Assembly: GCF_019749295.1 (NCBI RefSeq) | Contig: NZ_JACWFG010000008.1 | Span: 124,001-188,000, forward strand | Direction: 5' to 3' | Source: Neobacillus niacini | GTDB lineage: Bacteria > Bacillota > Bacilli > Bacillales > Cytobacillaceae | Length of the DNA: 64,000 nucleotides | Shown: piece by piece, positions 36,553-46,607 of the stretch | Position numbering within the stretch: position 1 is the first letter of the stretch | How the letters are laid out: each line of letters begins with the position of its first letter | The notes under the pieces: generated by a model | What the model saw: only the letters and a program-made list of their open reading frames with translations | What the model was told of the DNA's origin: nothing | Databases searched by the model: none | Program-made: the position numbers and the translations under genes

Positions 36553-38967
36553 ATGTTCGTTTCATATAAATGGCTCCAGGATTATGTAGACTTATCCGGA
36601 GTTTCGGCTAGTGAGTTAGCTGAAAAAATTACAAAAAGCGGGATCGAGGTTGAGGGCGTCGATGTCCTTAATGAAGGAATTACTGGAGTAGTAGTTGGGC
36701 ATGTGGTTGAACGTGTTCAGCATCCAAATGCTGATAAATTAAGCAAATGTCAGGTTGATATTGGTCAAGGCGAACCTGTTCAAATTATTTGCGGAGCACC
36801 TAATGTCGCACAAGGTCAAAAAGTAGCAGTGGCAACGGTTGGCGCGGTATTACCAGGTAATTTTAAAATTAAGCGTGCGAAGCTTCGCGGTGAAGAATCA
36901 AATGGAATGATCTGCTCACTAACTGAGCTTGGTATTGAAGCGAAGGTTGTAGCGAAGGAATATTCTGAAGGGATCTTTGTTTTCCCTCAAGACGCAGAAG
37001 TTGGAACAGACGCCATCGCGTTATTAAACCGTAATGATGAAGTCCTTGAGCTTGGCTTAACTCCAAACCGTGCGGATTGCTTGAGCATGCTTGGTGTAGC
37101 ATATGAAGTTGCAGCGATTCTTGGAAAAGATGTGAAGCTTCCAGAAATCGATCAACAGCCAGTAAATGAAAAGGCAACTGATTATATTACGGTAAAAGTG
37201 GACGCTAATGAGGATAATCCACTATATGCTGCCAAAGTTATTAAAAATGTAAAAATCGGTCCTTCGCCGCTATGGATGCAAACAAGACTAATGTCTGCAG
37301 GAATTCGTCCGCATAATAATGTTGTCGATATTACCAACTATATTTTATTAGAATATGGCCAGCCTCTGCATGCATTTGACTACGATCGCTTAGGTTCAAA
37401 AGAAATCCTAGTACGTCGTGCACATGATGGTGAGAAATTCACAACATTAGATGATGTTGAGCGTACATTAACTTCTGACCATTTAGTGATTACAAATGGA
37501 ACAGAACCAATCGCATTAGCGGGTGTCATGGGCGGAGCTAATTCTGAGGTTACTTCAGATACAACAACTGTATTGTTGGAGGCTGCTTATTTTACAGGAG
37601 GTACTGTTAGAAAAGCATCGAAAGACCACGGCTTACGAAGTGAAGCAAGTGCTCGTTTTGAGAAGGGTGTTGACCCTAACCGTGTGCGTGCAGCCGGGGA
37701 ACGTGCAGCATACTTGATGGCGAAATACGCTGGCGGTGAAGTATTAGAAGGTGCTTCTGAGGTTGATACACTAACAGTTGAGCCGGCAGTCGTTTCAATC
37801 ACTCTTGAAAAAATAAATAATGTCATCGGCACAAACATGACTGTGGCCGAGGTTGAGGCAATTTTTGAACGCCTTCAATTCGCGGTAACGAGTGAAGATG
37901 AAAATATCACGGTAACAGCTCCTACACGCCGTGGCGATATCAAAATTGAGGAAGATTTAATTGAAGAAGTGGCACGTCTTTACGGCTACGATAACATTCC
38001 GAAAACATTGCCAATCGGTTCAGCTACACCAGGCAAATTATCAGACTATCAAGAAAAACGCCGAATTGTCCGCCAATATTTAGAAGGCGCTGGTCTTTTC
38101 CAAGCGGTTACGTATTCGTTAACAAGTGAGGAAAAAGCGGCACAGTTTGCGCTGGAGAAACGCGATTTCATACGCCTGGCAATGCCGATGAGTGAAGACC
38201 GCAGTATCCTTCGCTTAAGCATTATGCCGCAGCTGTTGGAAGTTTTAAAATACAACAGTGCCCGTCAAAACGACAGCCTCGCTGTGTATGAAACAGGTGC
38301 TGTGTTCTTAGCAAATGGAAACGAAGTATTACCTGAAGAGCGAGAGCATTTAGCAGGTGCTATTACAGGTCTATGGCATAGCCATTCATGGCAGGGTGAG
38401 AAAAAGGCAGTTGACTTCTATGTATTAAAAGGTATTTTAGAAGGATTATTTGCCAAGCTGGGACTTACTGAGAGTGTGACATACGTTCAGGCTAAGGTAG
38501 ATAATATGCATCCAGGACGTACAGCTGAAATTCACTTGAATGGTGAGCGGATCGGATTTGTCGGCCAAGTACATCCAACCATGCAAAAAGAGCTGGATTT
38601 AAAAGACACATACGTGTTTGAACTTTCATTGAAGGCCATTTTAGAAGAAGCAACAGCACCTTTAAGATACTTAGGAATCCCACGGTTCCCATCAATTACA
38701 AGAGACATCGCTCTTGTTGTGGATAAAGAAACGGTTGCTGGAGTATTGAAGGATATTATCCAAACAGCCGGTGGAAAGCTTCTAAAAGAGGTAAATGTTT
38801 TTGACCTATACGAAGGAGAGCGCATGGAAGAAGGCAAAAAATCCATCGCCTACTCATTGAAATATATGGATCCAGAACGGACATTAACAGATGAGGAAGT
38901 AACAAAAGTTCATACCCAAGTACTAGAAGCCTTGAAGAATCAGGCTGGAGCGGTATTAAGAGGGTAA
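36553..38967 (+). CDS. pheT: Phenylalanyl-tRNA synthetase beta subunit
   Basis: 804-residue partner of PheS. Domains in order: EMAP/tRNA-binding (about 40-155, [26 protein letters not shown]), B3/B4 editing domain (about 210-400, [67 protein letters not shown]), B5 domain, the inactive class II core, and the C-terminal ferredoxin-like anticodon-binding domain ([15 protein letters not shown] ... [16 protein letters not shown]). TAGGAGG precedes ATG 36553. It ends the T-box-regulated operon. Confidence 0.97.
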   Translation: MFVSYKWLQDYVDLSGVSASELAEKITKSGIEVEGVDVLNEGITGVVVGHVVERVQHPNADKLSKCQVDIGQGEPVQIICGAPNVAQGQKVAVATVGAVLPGNFKIKRAKLRGEESNGMICSLTELGIEAKVVAKEYSEGIFVFPQDAEVGTDAIALLNRNDEVLELGLTPNRADCLSMLGVAYEVAAILGKDVKLPEIDQQPVNEKATDYITVKVDANEDNPLYAAKVIKNVKIGPSPLWMQTRLMSAGIRPHNNVVDITNYILLEYGQPLHAFDYDRLGSKEILVRRAHDGEKFTTLDDVERTLTSDHLVITNGTEPIALAGVMGGANSEVTSDTTTVLLEAAYFTGGTVRKASKDHGLRSEASARFEKGVDPNRVRAAGERAAYLMAKYAGGEVLEGASEVDTLTVEPAVVSITLEKINNVIGTNMTVAEVEAIFERLQFAVTSEDENITVTAPTRRGDIKIEEDLIEEVARLYGYDNIPKTLPIGSATPGKLSDYQEKRRIVRQYLEGAGLFQAVTYSLTSEEKAAQFALEKRDFIRLAMPMSEDRSILRLSIMPQLLEVLKYNSARQNDSLAVYETGAVFLANGNEVLPEEREHLAGAITGLWHSHSWQGEKKAVDFYVLKGILEGLFAKLGLTESVTYVQAKVDNMHPGRTAEIHLNGERIGFVGQVHPTMQKELDLKDTYVFELSLKAILEEATAPLRYLGIPRFPSITRDIALVVDKETVAGVLKDIIQTAGGKLLKEVNVFDLYEGERMEEGKKSIAYSLKYMDPERTLTDEEVTKVHTQVLEALKNQAGAVLRG

Positions 38968-38976
38968 GAAAGAATG

Positions 38977-39013
38977 AAATGACCTAGTGAAAATTCAACT
39001 AGGTCATTTTTTT
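38977..39013 (+). terminator. Terminator of pheST
   Basis: Twelve-bp perfect stem AAATGACCTAGT (38977-38988) / ACTAGGTCATTT (38998-39009) followed by T. Confidence 0.92.
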
Positions 39014-39020
39014 ATGTTAT

Positions 39021-39770
39021 GGTTCATGAAGCCAAAATAAAAGTGCCTCAGCCAAAAGGGGTCTCATGAACGGTTCATGAAGCCCAAAATCAGAGTGCTT
39101 CAGCAAAAAGTGGTCTCATGAACGGTTCATGAAGCCCAAAATCAGAGTGCTTCAGCAAAAAGTGGTCTCATGAACGGTTCAGGAAGCCCAAAATAAAAGT
39201 GCCTCAGCCAAAAGGGGTCTCATGACCGGTTCAGGAAGCCCAAAATAAAAGTGCCTCAGCCAAAAGGGGTCTCATGACCGGTTCATGAAGCCCAAAATAA
39301 AAGTGCCTCAACAAAAAGGGGTCTCAGACCGGTTCATGAAGCCTAAAATTAGAGTGTCTCAGCTAAAAGGGGTCTCATGAATGGTTCATGAAGCCCAAAA
39401 TAAAAGTGCCTCAACAAAAAGTGGTCTCATAAATGGTTCATGAAGCCCAAAATAAAAGTACCTCAGCCAAAAGGGGTCTCATGAACGGTTCATGAAGCCC
39501 AAAAAGCCTCAGCCAAAAGTGGTCTCATGACCGGTTCATGAAGCCCAAAATAAAAGTGCCTCAGCAAAAATAGGCCTCATGACCGGTTCATGAAGCCCAA
39601 AATAAAAGTGCCTCAACAAAAAGAGGCCTCATGAACGGTTCATGAAGCCCTAAAATAAAAGTGCCTCAGCAAAAAGAGGCCTCATGAACGGTTCATGAAG
39701 CCCAAAAAATAGTGTCTCAGCAAAAAGAGGCCTCATGAATGGTTCCTGAAGCCTATAATGCTAGAGACTC
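39021..39770. repeat. Large tandem array, 52-bp period, 15 units
   Basis: GGTTCATGAAG or a one-base variant recurs at 39021, 39072, 39124, 39176, 39228, 39280, 39331, 39383, 39435, 39487, 39533, 39585, 39637, 39690 and 39741. Spacing is 51-53 bp except one 46-bp unit with a deletion. Each junction is a palindrome, TCATGAAC(C)GGTTCATGA, while the rest of the unit carries AAAGTGCCTCAGC and GGTCTC. Units differ by scattered point changes. It fills the gap between convergent pheT and rnhC; no ORF or other gene is credible inside. Confidence 0.95.
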
Positions 39771-39815
39771 AAAAAAAGATCGCATCTAGTGTTCACATAG
39801 AAAATTCAATGCCAA

Positions 39816-40751
39816 TCAATTACCTTTTCTTTTTTTCACCAGATTCATTGCCTTCTCCGTATTAGCAAAATGCAGTTTTACATATTGCGGCAGCACTTCT
39901 CGTCCTTTTTTCAAAATCAGCTTTGCTGCGGCTTCATCCACCTGAGCACCTGCGCCTTTTGGAATCTTAAATCCTGCCGATTCACTCAGCTTGTCAAAAT
40001 ACTGAACAAAGGCATACCGCGCGAGAATTGAGGCTGCTGCTACAGCAAGATGGATACCCTCGGCCTTTGTACTAAAATAAACATTTTCCCTCGCTACAGC
40101 CTTTTGATTTTTAACATGTTGAAAATAGGTACTTTCTTGAACAAACTGGTCGATAAGAATACCTTCTGGTTTCACAGGAGAAATCTTCTCAAGCACTTTC
40201 AGAATGGCTTGGTTATGAAGTATGGCCTTCATTTTGCCCTGTGACATACCTGACTTTTGCAGCTGATTATACTTTTCATTTTTTAATGTCATTAGACTAA
40301 ATGGAACAATATCTTTAATTACCTTTGCAATGGCAATGATTTTATCATCATTGAGATCCTTTGAATCTCTAACACCTAATTCTTTTAACAAAGGAATATC
40401 TTCCTTCCTAACATAAGAAGCCACAACCGTTATTGGACCAAAAAAATCACCAGTACCTACTTCATCCGAGCCTATAACGGACCAGTTGCTAAAACCTTCT
40501 GGCAGATTCCCTTTAGCAGCTTTTGATTTGGCGGGAGCTTTTGCAGCAGCCTCACCCCATCTGCTCGCTTCTGCTTCACTGCCATTCCCCTGAAACAAAA
40601 CCTTCCCAGACTTATAGGCAGTAATCATTGAGCCAGATGTCTTCGCTGCAAATACACTTCCTGGAGGAGTTTTGTCCAGCAATTTTCCTTCATAATAGCT
40701 TTTCATTTTATTAATTTCAGACAAAGTTAGATTTAATACAACATTTCCCAC
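39816..40751 (-). CDS. rnhC: Ribonuclease HIII
   Basis: Cleaves RNA in RNA/DNA hybrids; the Bacillus-type HIII enzyme of about 311 residues. The N-terminal TBP-like substrate-binding domain (about 1-85, FAAKTSGSMITAYKSGKVLFQG) precedes the RNase H fold with the DEDD-type acids in VIGSDEVGTGDFFGP, GVRDSKDL, ILIDQF and KGAGAQVDEAA. The best start is GTG 40751: it gives the family N-terminus and lies about 10 nt from GAGGAG. A TTG at 40772 precedes that site. Only a weak 4-bp terminator-like stem (39777-39787, minus strand T7) lies between its end and the array. Confidence 0.93.
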   Translation of the reverse strand: MGNVVLNLTLSEINKMKSYYEGKLLDKTPPGSVFAAKTSGSMITAYKSGKVLFQGNGSEAEASRWGEAAAKAPAKSKAAKGNLPEGFSNWSVIGSDEVGTGDFFGPITVVASYVRKEDIPLLKELGVRDSKDLNDDKIIAIAKVIKDIVPFSLMTLKNEKYNQLQKSGMSQGKMKAILHNQAILKVLEKISPVKPEGILIDQFVQESTYFQHVKNQKAVARENVYFSTKAEGIHLAVAAASILARYAFVQYFDKLSESAGFKIPKGAGAQVDEAAAKLILKKGREVLPQYVKLHFANTEKAMNLVKKRKGN

Positions 40752-40885
40752 TCCCAAAACACTCCTCGACAATTTTCTAGAAAAAGTAAAAAAGCTCCAG
40801 TTTCATCCGTTTCTCTTTTCGACACATATCCGTTCGTGTTATATTATAAAATAGGGATTTCTTCGAACCGAATGGAGGCAGTAAT

Positions 40886-41146
40886 TTGTCAAATACAGAT
40901 AAAACCAGAACAACCGTTGATATATACGGAACTCAATACGTTATTTTAGGTACTGAATCCCAAAACCATGTTCGACATGTCGCTTCATTAGTTGACAAAA
41001 AAATGCGCGAAATAGGTTCCAGGAATCCATTACTTGATGTGAATAAACTCGCTGTATTAACTGCAGTGAATGCGGTCAATGATTATATCAAAATGAAGGA
41101 ACAACTAGAGCGGCTGCAATCTGAACTACAAAAGGAAAAGGACTGA
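40886..41146 (+). CDS. zapA: Cell division protein ZapA
   Basis: 86-residue FtsZ-associated protein that bundles FtsZ filaments. The N-terminal RTTVDIYGTQYVILGTESQNHVRHVASLVDKKMREI domain and a C-terminal coiled coil (KMKEQLERLQSELQKEKD) match the family. TTG 40886 is the start, with ATGGAGG (40872-40878) 7 nt upstream. A possible promoter, TTCGAC 40818-40823 and TATATT 40840-40845 (16 bp), lies in the divergent gap with rnhC. The CvpA-like gene starts 7 bp later. Confidence 0.93.
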   Translation: MSNTDKTRTTVDIYGTQYVILGTESQNHVRHVASLVDKKMREIGSRNPLLDVNKLAVLTAVNAVNDYIKMKEQLERLQSELQKEKD

Positions 41147-41153
41147 ATAAGTC

Positions 41154-41708
41154 ATGTTGGATTTAGCAATTATTTTATTATTAGTTTTTGGTTTTTTTAT
41201 TGGATTAAAAAGAGGTTTCATTTTGCAGTTAGTCCATTTAACAGGTTTTATTATTGCATACATAGTGGCAAATTTATACTACGATGATTTGGCACCTAGA
41301 CTCACGCTGTGGGTTCCATATCCAAATCTTGGGACTACATCTCCTTTAAAACTATTAAGTGAGAACGGTAATATGGAAGAAGCCTTTTACCGCGCGATTG
41401 CCTTTATCATTATTTTCTTTGCGGTGAAAATCCTGCTGCAAGTGATAGGATCGATGCTTGATTTTATTGCCCATTTGCCTATTCTAAAACAATTAAATGT
41501 TTGGGCAGGCGGGATCCTTGGTTTTGCTGAGGTCTACTTACTTATCTTCATTTTATTATATATTGCTGCGCTAGTTCCAATGGAAGTTTTGCAGAAACCT
41601 TTGGATGATTCAATTATGGCGAACTTAATTGTCAATCATACACCATTCCTTTCGGAGCAAATAAAAAATATCTGGATTGAATATACTGCTGCTTTAACTT
41701 CTCTCTGA
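41154..41708 (+). CDS. yshB: CvpA family membrane protein (YshB-like)
   Basis: 184-residue protein with four hydrophobic segments (about 1-18, 22-42, 75-100, 118-140). The CvpA signature LAIILLLVFGFFIGLKRGFILQLVHLTGFIIAY is at the N-terminus. CvpA proteins relate to colicin V export in E. coli; the Bacillus role is unsettled. It lies 7 bp after zapA, so the two are cotranscribed. The last codons (LTSL-stop) fall inside the first unit of the hairpin array, so that array has grown from, or into, the 3' end of the gene. Confidence 0.88.
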   Translation: MLDLAIILLLVFGFFIGLKRGFILQLVHLTGFIIAYIVANLYYDDLAPRLTLWVPYPNLGTTSPLKLLSENGNMEEAFYRAIAFIIIFFAVKILLQVIGSMLDFIAHLPILKQLNVWAGGILGFAEVYLLIFILLYIAALVPMEVLQKPLDDSIMANLIVNHTPFLSEQIKNIWIEYTAALTSL

Positions 41709-41816
41709 GGAGAGAAGGACTTCTTTAACTTCTCTGTATGGAGACGATGCTCTTAACTTCTCTCGAGGGAGAAGTTGCTCTTAACTTCTCTCTAAGAGAG
41801 AAGTTTTTCTATTAAA
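41694..41816 (+). repeat. Tandem terminator-hairpin array, 28-bp period, four units
   Basis: TTAACTTCTCT recurs at 41694, 41725, 41753 and 41781 (spacing 31, 28, 28). Units 1, 3 and 4 are palindromes, for example AACTTCTCTCT-AAG-AGAGAAGTT in the last; unit 2 has lost its right arm. Only the last unit is followed by a T run and looks like a working intrinsic terminator for zapA-yshB. Confidence 0.88.
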
Positions 41817-41848
41817 AGGTTAAAATAAGTGCAAGGCGGGTGGAAGTA

Positions 41849-43570
41849 ATGGAGGTAAATAAAAAGGATTTAATACGACTATTAGAGACGATTGCGGTAT
41901 ATATGGAGCTTAAAGGTGAAAATCCCTTTAAGGTATCAGCTTTTCGCAAAGCGGCATCTGCACTAGAATTTGATGACCGGACTCTATCTGAAATTGAGGA
42001 TTTTACCTCGCTGTCAGGAATCGGCAAAGGTACAGCTGCTGTGATTGAAGAATACATAAATGAGGGTACTTCCTCGGTGTTAACAGAATTGAAGGAAGAA
42101 GTTCCAAAAGGGTTAATTCCGTTATTACAATTGCCTGGTCTTGGCGGGAAGAAAATTGCAAAGCTTCACAAAGAGCTAGGAATTGAAGATGTCACAACCT
42201 TAGAAGAAGCATGTAAAGCAGGAAAAGTGCAAGCATTAGCAGGTTTTGGGAAAAAGACGGAAGAGAAAATCTTAAGTGCCATTGCAAATGCAGGATCTAG
42301 ACCTGACAGACTGCCGCTTGCCTACATGCTGCCAATTGCAGAGCAGATTGAAGCCAGGCTCTCTGAGTCTCCTGAGATTCACCTATCCTCACGGGCTGGA
42401 AGTTTACGCAGAGTGAGAGAAACCGTTAAAGATCTAGACTTTATTATTGCGACTGAACATCCAGAAAAGGTGAAACAGTTCCTGCTCGAATTACCGAATA
42501 TTAAAGAAACTATCGGTGCGGGTGATACAAAAGTGTCGCTTGTGTTTGGTTACGATTATGATGTATCTGTTGATTTTCGGATTGTTAAACCAGAGGAATT
42601 CATCACTACTCTCCATCATTTTACCGGTTCAAAGGACCATAATGTAAGAATGAGACAGCTTGCAAAGGAACGTGGAGAAAAGATTAGCGAATATGGGGTG
42701 GAGAATGTAGAGACAGGTGAAATTCTTACTTTTTCATCAGAAGAAGAATTTTACAAGCATTTTGACCTGCCATTTATTCCTCCGGAAGTAAGAGAAGATG
42801 GCAAAGAGGTTGAGGAGTTTCCAGCTTATGAAGGTGAATTAATCCAACTAAGTGATATTAAGGGCGACCTTCACATGCATTCAACCTGGAGCGATGGGGC
42901 ACATTCAATTGAGGAAATGGTGGAAGCCTGCCGTGCAAAGGGTTATAAATATATGGCAATCACTGACCACTCTCAGTATTTGAAAGTCGCAAATGGACTG
43001 ACACGTGAGCGGTTGTTGCAGCAAAAAGAAGAAATAAAAAAATTAAATGAGAAATATGATGATATTTTAATCCTCTCTGGTGTTGAAATGGATATTCTGC
43101 CTGATGGCACATTGGATTATGAGGACGATCTGTTATCTCAAATGGACTTTGTCATCGCATCTATTCATTCAGCTTTTTCACAGCCAAGAGAAAAAATAAT
43201 GGAGCGTTTAACCACAGCATTAAAAAATGCACATGTTGATTTAATTGCCCATCCGACTGGCAGAAAAATTGGCCGCCGTGAAGGCTACGATGTCGATATC
43301 GATATGCTGATTGAACTCGCGAAAGAAACAAATACTGCCTTAGAGCTGAATGCTAATCCTAATCGATTAGATTTAAAAGCTGAGTATCTGCGAAAAGCAC
43401 AGGATGCAGGGGTTAAACTATTTATAAATACGGATGCCCATAAGAAAGAAACGCTCTCCCATATGGGGGTAGGCGTTTCCACAGCGAAAAAGGGCTGGAT
43501 AAAGAAATCATCGGTAATTAATGCATTAGAGCCGAACGACTTACTAGAATTTTTGCATAATCGAAATTAA
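41849..43570 (+). CDS. polX: DNA polymerase X family protein (PolX) with PHP domain
   Basis: 573-residue repair enzyme. The N-terminal polymerase beta-like part has an 8-kDa domain, helix-hairpin-helix motifs ([16 protein letters not shown] and [30 protein letters not shown]) and the nucleotidyltransferase acids in [20 protein letters not shown] and VSVDFRIV. The C-terminal PHP domain (about 330-573) has metal-binding [30 protein letters not shown] and NTDAHK, giving 3'-5' exonuclease and AP-site activity in Bacillus PolX. ATG 41849 has AAGGCGGGTGG upstream; GTG 41840 overlaps it. mutS2 follows 13 bp later. Confidence 0.96.
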   Translation: MEVNKKDLIRLLETIAVYMELKGENPFKVSAFRKAASALEFDDRTLSEIEDFTSLSGIGKGTAAVIEEYINEGTSSVLTELKEEVPKGLIPLLQLPGLGGKKIAKLHKELGIEDVTTLEEACKAGKVQALAGFGKKTEEKILSAIANAGSRPDRLPLAYMLPIAEQIEARLSESPEIHLSSRAGSLRRVRETVKDLDFIIATEHPEKVKQFLLELPNIKETIGAGDTKVSLVFGYDYDVSVDFRIVKPEEFITTLHHFTGSKDHNVRMRQLAKERGEKISEYGVENVETGEILTFSSEEEFYKHFDLPFIPPEVREDGKEVEEFPAYEGELIQLSDIKGDLHMHSTWSDGAHSIEEMVEACRAKGYKYMAITDHSQYLKVANGLTRERLLQQKEEIKKLNEKYDDILILSGVEMDILPDGTLDYEDDLLSQMDFVIASIHSAFSQPREKIMERLTTALKNAHVDLIAHPTGRKIGRREGYDVDIDMLIELAKETNTALELNANPNRLDLKAEYLRKAQDAGVKLFINTDAHKKETLSHMGVGVSTAKKGWIKKSSVINALEPNDLLEFLHNRN

Positions 43571-43583
43571 GGAGGTTTACTCC

Positions 43584-45941
43584 ATGCAAGAAAGAACGTT
43601 AAAGGTATTGGAATTTACTAAAGTGAGGGATCAGCTCATTGATCATGCCGCGTCCTCACTGGGAATAGAGAAGTTAAAACGATTGGTCCCATCAACAGAT
43701 TTTGAAGAAGTAGTAAAGCTTCAGGCAGAAACGGATGAGGCCTCAACCGTATTAAGGATAAAAGGAAATGTCCCATTATCGGGAATTCACGATATTCGTG
43801 CCCATATTAAACGCTCTGTTATTGGGGGTGTCCTTAGTTCTCACGAGTTAATACAGATTGCTAGTACGATCCATGCAAGCAGGCAAATGAAGCGATTTAT
43901 TGAGGATATTGCCGAAGAAAGAACGGAAATCCCCATTTTAATGGAGCAAGTTGAGCGGATTATGATTTTAGCTAATTTGGAGGAGTCCATCAGACATGCC
44001 ATTGATGAGAGCGGGGAGGTTCTTGATAGTGCGAGTGACCTGCTGCGAACGTTAAGGCACCAGCTCCGGTCGAATGAAGCGCGTGTACGTGAGAAATTAG
44101 AGAGCATGATTCGCTCCTCAAATGCAGCAAAGATGTTGTCGGATTCAATTATCACCATTCGTAACGATCGTTTTGTTATTCCTGTTAAACAGGAGTATCG
44201 CGGCCACTATGGCGGTATTATTCATGATCAGAGTTCATCGGGTCAAACTCTATTTATTGAACCACAGGTCATTGTACAATTGAACAATCAACTGCAGGAT
44301 ATAAGAGTGAAAGAGCAGCTTGAAATTGAAAGAATATTGACGGAGCTGTCTGCAAAAACTGCTGAGTTTGAGTCAGAGCTGCAAGTGATTGTCGAGGTGC
44401 TGGCCAATCTTGATTTTATTTTTGCAAAAGCAAGATACGGACGTAAAATGAAAGCCAGTATGCCTCTTATGAATAATGAGGGACGAATTGCTTTATATAA
44501 AGCCAGACATCCGTTAATACCGATTGATGAAGTCGTTGCCAATGATATTCTGCTCGGGAAAGATTACACGACTATTGTTATTACAGGACCAAACACGGGT
44601 GGTAAAACCGTTACCTTAAAAACGCTCGGATTATGTTCGTTAATGGCTCAATCAGGCCTGCAGGTTCCTGCCTATGACGGATCGGAGCTTGCTGTCTTTG
44701 ATGCCATCTATGCTGATATCGGTGATGAACAATCCATCGAGCAGAGCTTAAGTACTTTTTCTTCCCACATGGTAAATATCGTGGACATATTGAAGAAGGT
44801 TGATTTTAATTCTCTTGTCCTTTTCGACGAGCTTGGTGCAGGTACAGACCCGCAGGAAGGTGCAGCACTTGCAATTTCCATTTTAGATGAAGTGCACAAT
44901 CGAGGGGCGAGGGTGATTGCCACAACTCATTATCCAGAATTAAAGGCCTACGGCTATAACCGTGAAGGTGTTCTCAATGCGAGTGTGGAATTTGATGTCG
45001 AAACCTTGAGTCCAACTTACAAGCTGCTCCTTGGTGTTCCAGGACGAAGCAATGCCTTTGAAATTTCAAAACGGTTAGGCTTAAGCGACACTGTGATTCA
45101 AGCAGCAAGATCCCATGTTAGTGAAGATACCAATCAAATTGATAAGATGATTGCCTCACTTGAAAGCAGTAAGCGCCAGGCAGAAATTGAACAGGAAGAA
45201 GCACGTGATTATTTAAGACAGGCAGAAAAGCTCCATCAGGATATGCAGAAGCAGATGATTGAATTTTATGAGAATAAAGACTCAATGCTAGAAAAGGCAG
45301 CACAACAAGCTGGTGATATTCTTGAAGAGGCAAAGAGTGAGGCAGAAAAGGTTATACGTGACCTTCGTAAAATGAGAATCGAGAAACATGCTGATATTAA
45401 GGAGCACGAATTAATTGATGCAAAGCGGCGTCTTGAGGCCGCAACGCCTGAAATAAAGAAATCCGCCAAACAAATCAATAATAAAACGAAGAAGCATACC
45501 TTCACACCTGGTGACGAAGTGAAAGTCCTGACTTTTGGTCAAAAGGGTACACTTCTTGAAAAAGTTTCTGATAACGAATGGCAGGTGCAAATCGGGATCC
45601 TGAAAATGAAGGTGAAAGAAAAGGATTTAGAGTATATCAGCACACCAAAGCCAGTAGAAACAAGACCGATGGCGATTGTTCAAGGCAGGGATGCAGATGT
45701 AAAGCTAGAATTAGATTTGCGCGGAGAAAGATATGAAGCAGCACTCTTAAGAGTGGAAAAATATATAGATGATGCGTTATTATCAAACTATCCTCGTGTA
45801 TCAATTATTCACGGGAAAGGCACGGGCGCATTAAGACAGGGAGTCCAGGAATATTTGCGAAATCACCGTTCTGTTAAGAAAATCCGCTTTGGAGAAGCAG
45901 GTGAGGGCGGCTCTGGTGTTACCGTGGTCGAATTTAAATAA
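43584..45941 (+). CDS. mutS2: MutS2 (endonuclease/ribosome rescue ATPase)
   Basis: 785 residues. It lacks the mismatch-recognition domain of MutS. A core lever part is followed by the ABC ATPase with Walker [21 protein letters not shown]-x-Sx[12 protein letters not shown], Walker [21 protein letters not shown] and [15 protein letters not shown] long coiled coil (about 515-625), a KOW-like segment and a C-terminal Smr domain ([23 protein letters not shown] ... [17 protein letters not shown]) follow. MutS2 has been linked to suppression of recombination and, in B. subtilis, to collided ribosome splitting. Ribosome binding site AAGGAGG. Confidence 0.96.
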   Translation: MQERTLKVLEFTKVRDQLIDHAASSLGIEKLKRLVPSTDFEEVVKLQAETDEASTVLRIKGNVPLSGIHDIRAHIKRSVIGGVLSSHELIQIASTIHASRQMKRFIEDIAEERTEIPILMEQVERIMILANLEESIRHAIDESGEVLDSASDLLRTLRHQLRSNEARVREKLESMIRSSNAAKMLSDSIITIRNDRFVIPVKQEYRGHYGGIIHDQSSSGQTLFIEPQVIVQLNNQLQDIRVKEQLEIERILTELSAKTAEFESELQVIVEVLANLDFIFAKARYGRKMKASMPLMNNEGRIALYKARHPLIPIDEVVANDILLGKDYTTIVITGPNTGGKTVTLKTLGLCSLMAQSGLQVPAYDGSELAVFDAIYADIGDEQSIEQSLSTFSSHMVNIVDILKKVDFNSLVLFDELGAGTDPQEGAALAISILDEVHNRGARVIATTHYPELKAYGYNREGVLNASVEFDVETLSPTYKLLLGVPGRSNAFEISKRLGLSDTVIQAARSHVSEDTNQIDKMIASLESSKRQAEIEQEEARDYLRQAEKLHQDMQKQMIEFYENKDSMLEKAAQQAGDILEEAKSEAEKVIRDLRKMRIEKHADIKEHELIDAKRRLEAATPEIKKSAKQINNKTKKHTFTPGDEVKVLTFGQKGTLLEKVSDNEWQVQIGILKMKVKEKDLEYISTPKPVETRPMAIVQGRDADVKLELDLRGERYEAALLRVEKYIDDALLSNYPRVSIIHGKGTGALRQGVQEYLRNHRSVKKIRFGEAGEGGSGVTVVEFK

Positions 45942-45960
45942 TAACCGGGGAGAATAAGGA

Positions 45961-46368
45961 ATGAACCAGTTTTGGGATAACGTGTATATTCAAAGTGCTG
46001 CCAATTATAGTGTAGTTATACTATGTGTGGTTTTATTTTTAGCCATTTTTGAATTAGTAACGAAATATAGAAATTGGGAAGAAATCCAAAAGGGCAATAT
46101 TGCTGTTGCGATGGCCACTGGAGGGAAAATTTTTGGGATTGCTAATATTTTCCGCTATTCCATTGAACAGAATGATTCATTGGTAACAATGATTGGCTGG
46201 GGAGTATTTGGCTTTGTGCTGTTACTGATTGGATATTTTATCTTTGAATTCTTAACACCTAAATTTAACGTTGACGATGAAATAAAAAATGATAATCGCG
46301 CGGTTGGTTTCATTGCAATGATTTTGTCAATCGGCTTATCCTTTGTAATAGGTGCGGGAATATCGTAA
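45961..46368 (+). CDS. yshE: DUF350 membrane protein (YshE-like)
   Basis: 135-residue membrane protein with four helices (about 13-33, 44-60, 73-93, 112-133) and the DUF350 pattern KGNIAVAMATGGKIFGIANIFRYSI. Function unknown. It lies 19 bp after mutS2 and 13 bp before a tiny ORF, so all are probably on one transcript that ends at 46464-46497. Confidence 0.87.
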   Translation: MNQFWDNVYIQSAANYSVVILCVVLFLAIFELVTKYRNWEEIQKGNIAVAMATGGKIFGIANIFRYSIEQNDSLVTMIGWGVFGFVLLLIGYFIFEFLTPKFNVDDEIKNDNRAVGFIAMILSIGLSFVIGAGIS

Positions 46369-46381
46369 GGGGAGATTAAGC

Positions 46382-46459
46382 GTGGAAACATTAGCGAAAG
46401 TGCTTCTTGGGTTATGCGCCTTGTTTTTGCTAATTGGATTGGGGTATATGATATTTTAA
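46382..46459 (+). CDS. 25-residue single-helix membrane microprotein
   Basis: GTG 46382 reads METLAKVLLGLCALFLLIGLGYMIF and stops at 46459. GGGGAG (46369-46374) is 7 nt upstream, and a terminator begins 4 bp after the stop, so the ORF exactly fills the space between yshE and the end of the transcript. Nearly the whole peptide is one hydrophobic helix. It is too short for gene callers. Coding is supported by signals only; no homologue is known to me. Confidence 0.6.
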   Translation: METLAKVLLGLCALFLLIGLGYMIF

Positions 46460-46463
46460 ATGG

Positions 46464-46497
46464 AAATCATCGTTGAGTAATCGACGGTGATTTTTTT
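46464..46497 (+). terminator. Terminator of the polX-mutS2-yshE unit
   Basis: AAATCATCGTTGA (46464-46476) pairs with TCGACGGTGATTT (46481-46493) through two G-T pairs, loop GTAA, T7. Confidence 0.87.
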
Positions 46498-46531
46498 ATC
46501 GTGATATGATGAACAATAGTTGTTGTTCCAA

Positions 46532-46560
46532 TTGTTTAAAGAGTCTGACTATATTATAAT
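46532..46560 (+). promoter_or_regulatory. Sigma-A promoter of lcfA
   Basis: TTGTTT (46532-46537) and TATAAT (46555-46560), 17-bp spacer. I find no FadR-type site next to it. Confidence 0.65.
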
Positions 46561-46607
46561 GAAAGGGAAGTGGAAAAATTTAAAATAGTAAAAAAGGAGG
46601 GTTACTA

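Noticed and set aside
39021..39770. CRISPR array
   Set aside because: The whole 52-bp unit is conserved, including the part that would be spacer, and no cas genes lie nearby. The same applies to the array at 17985.
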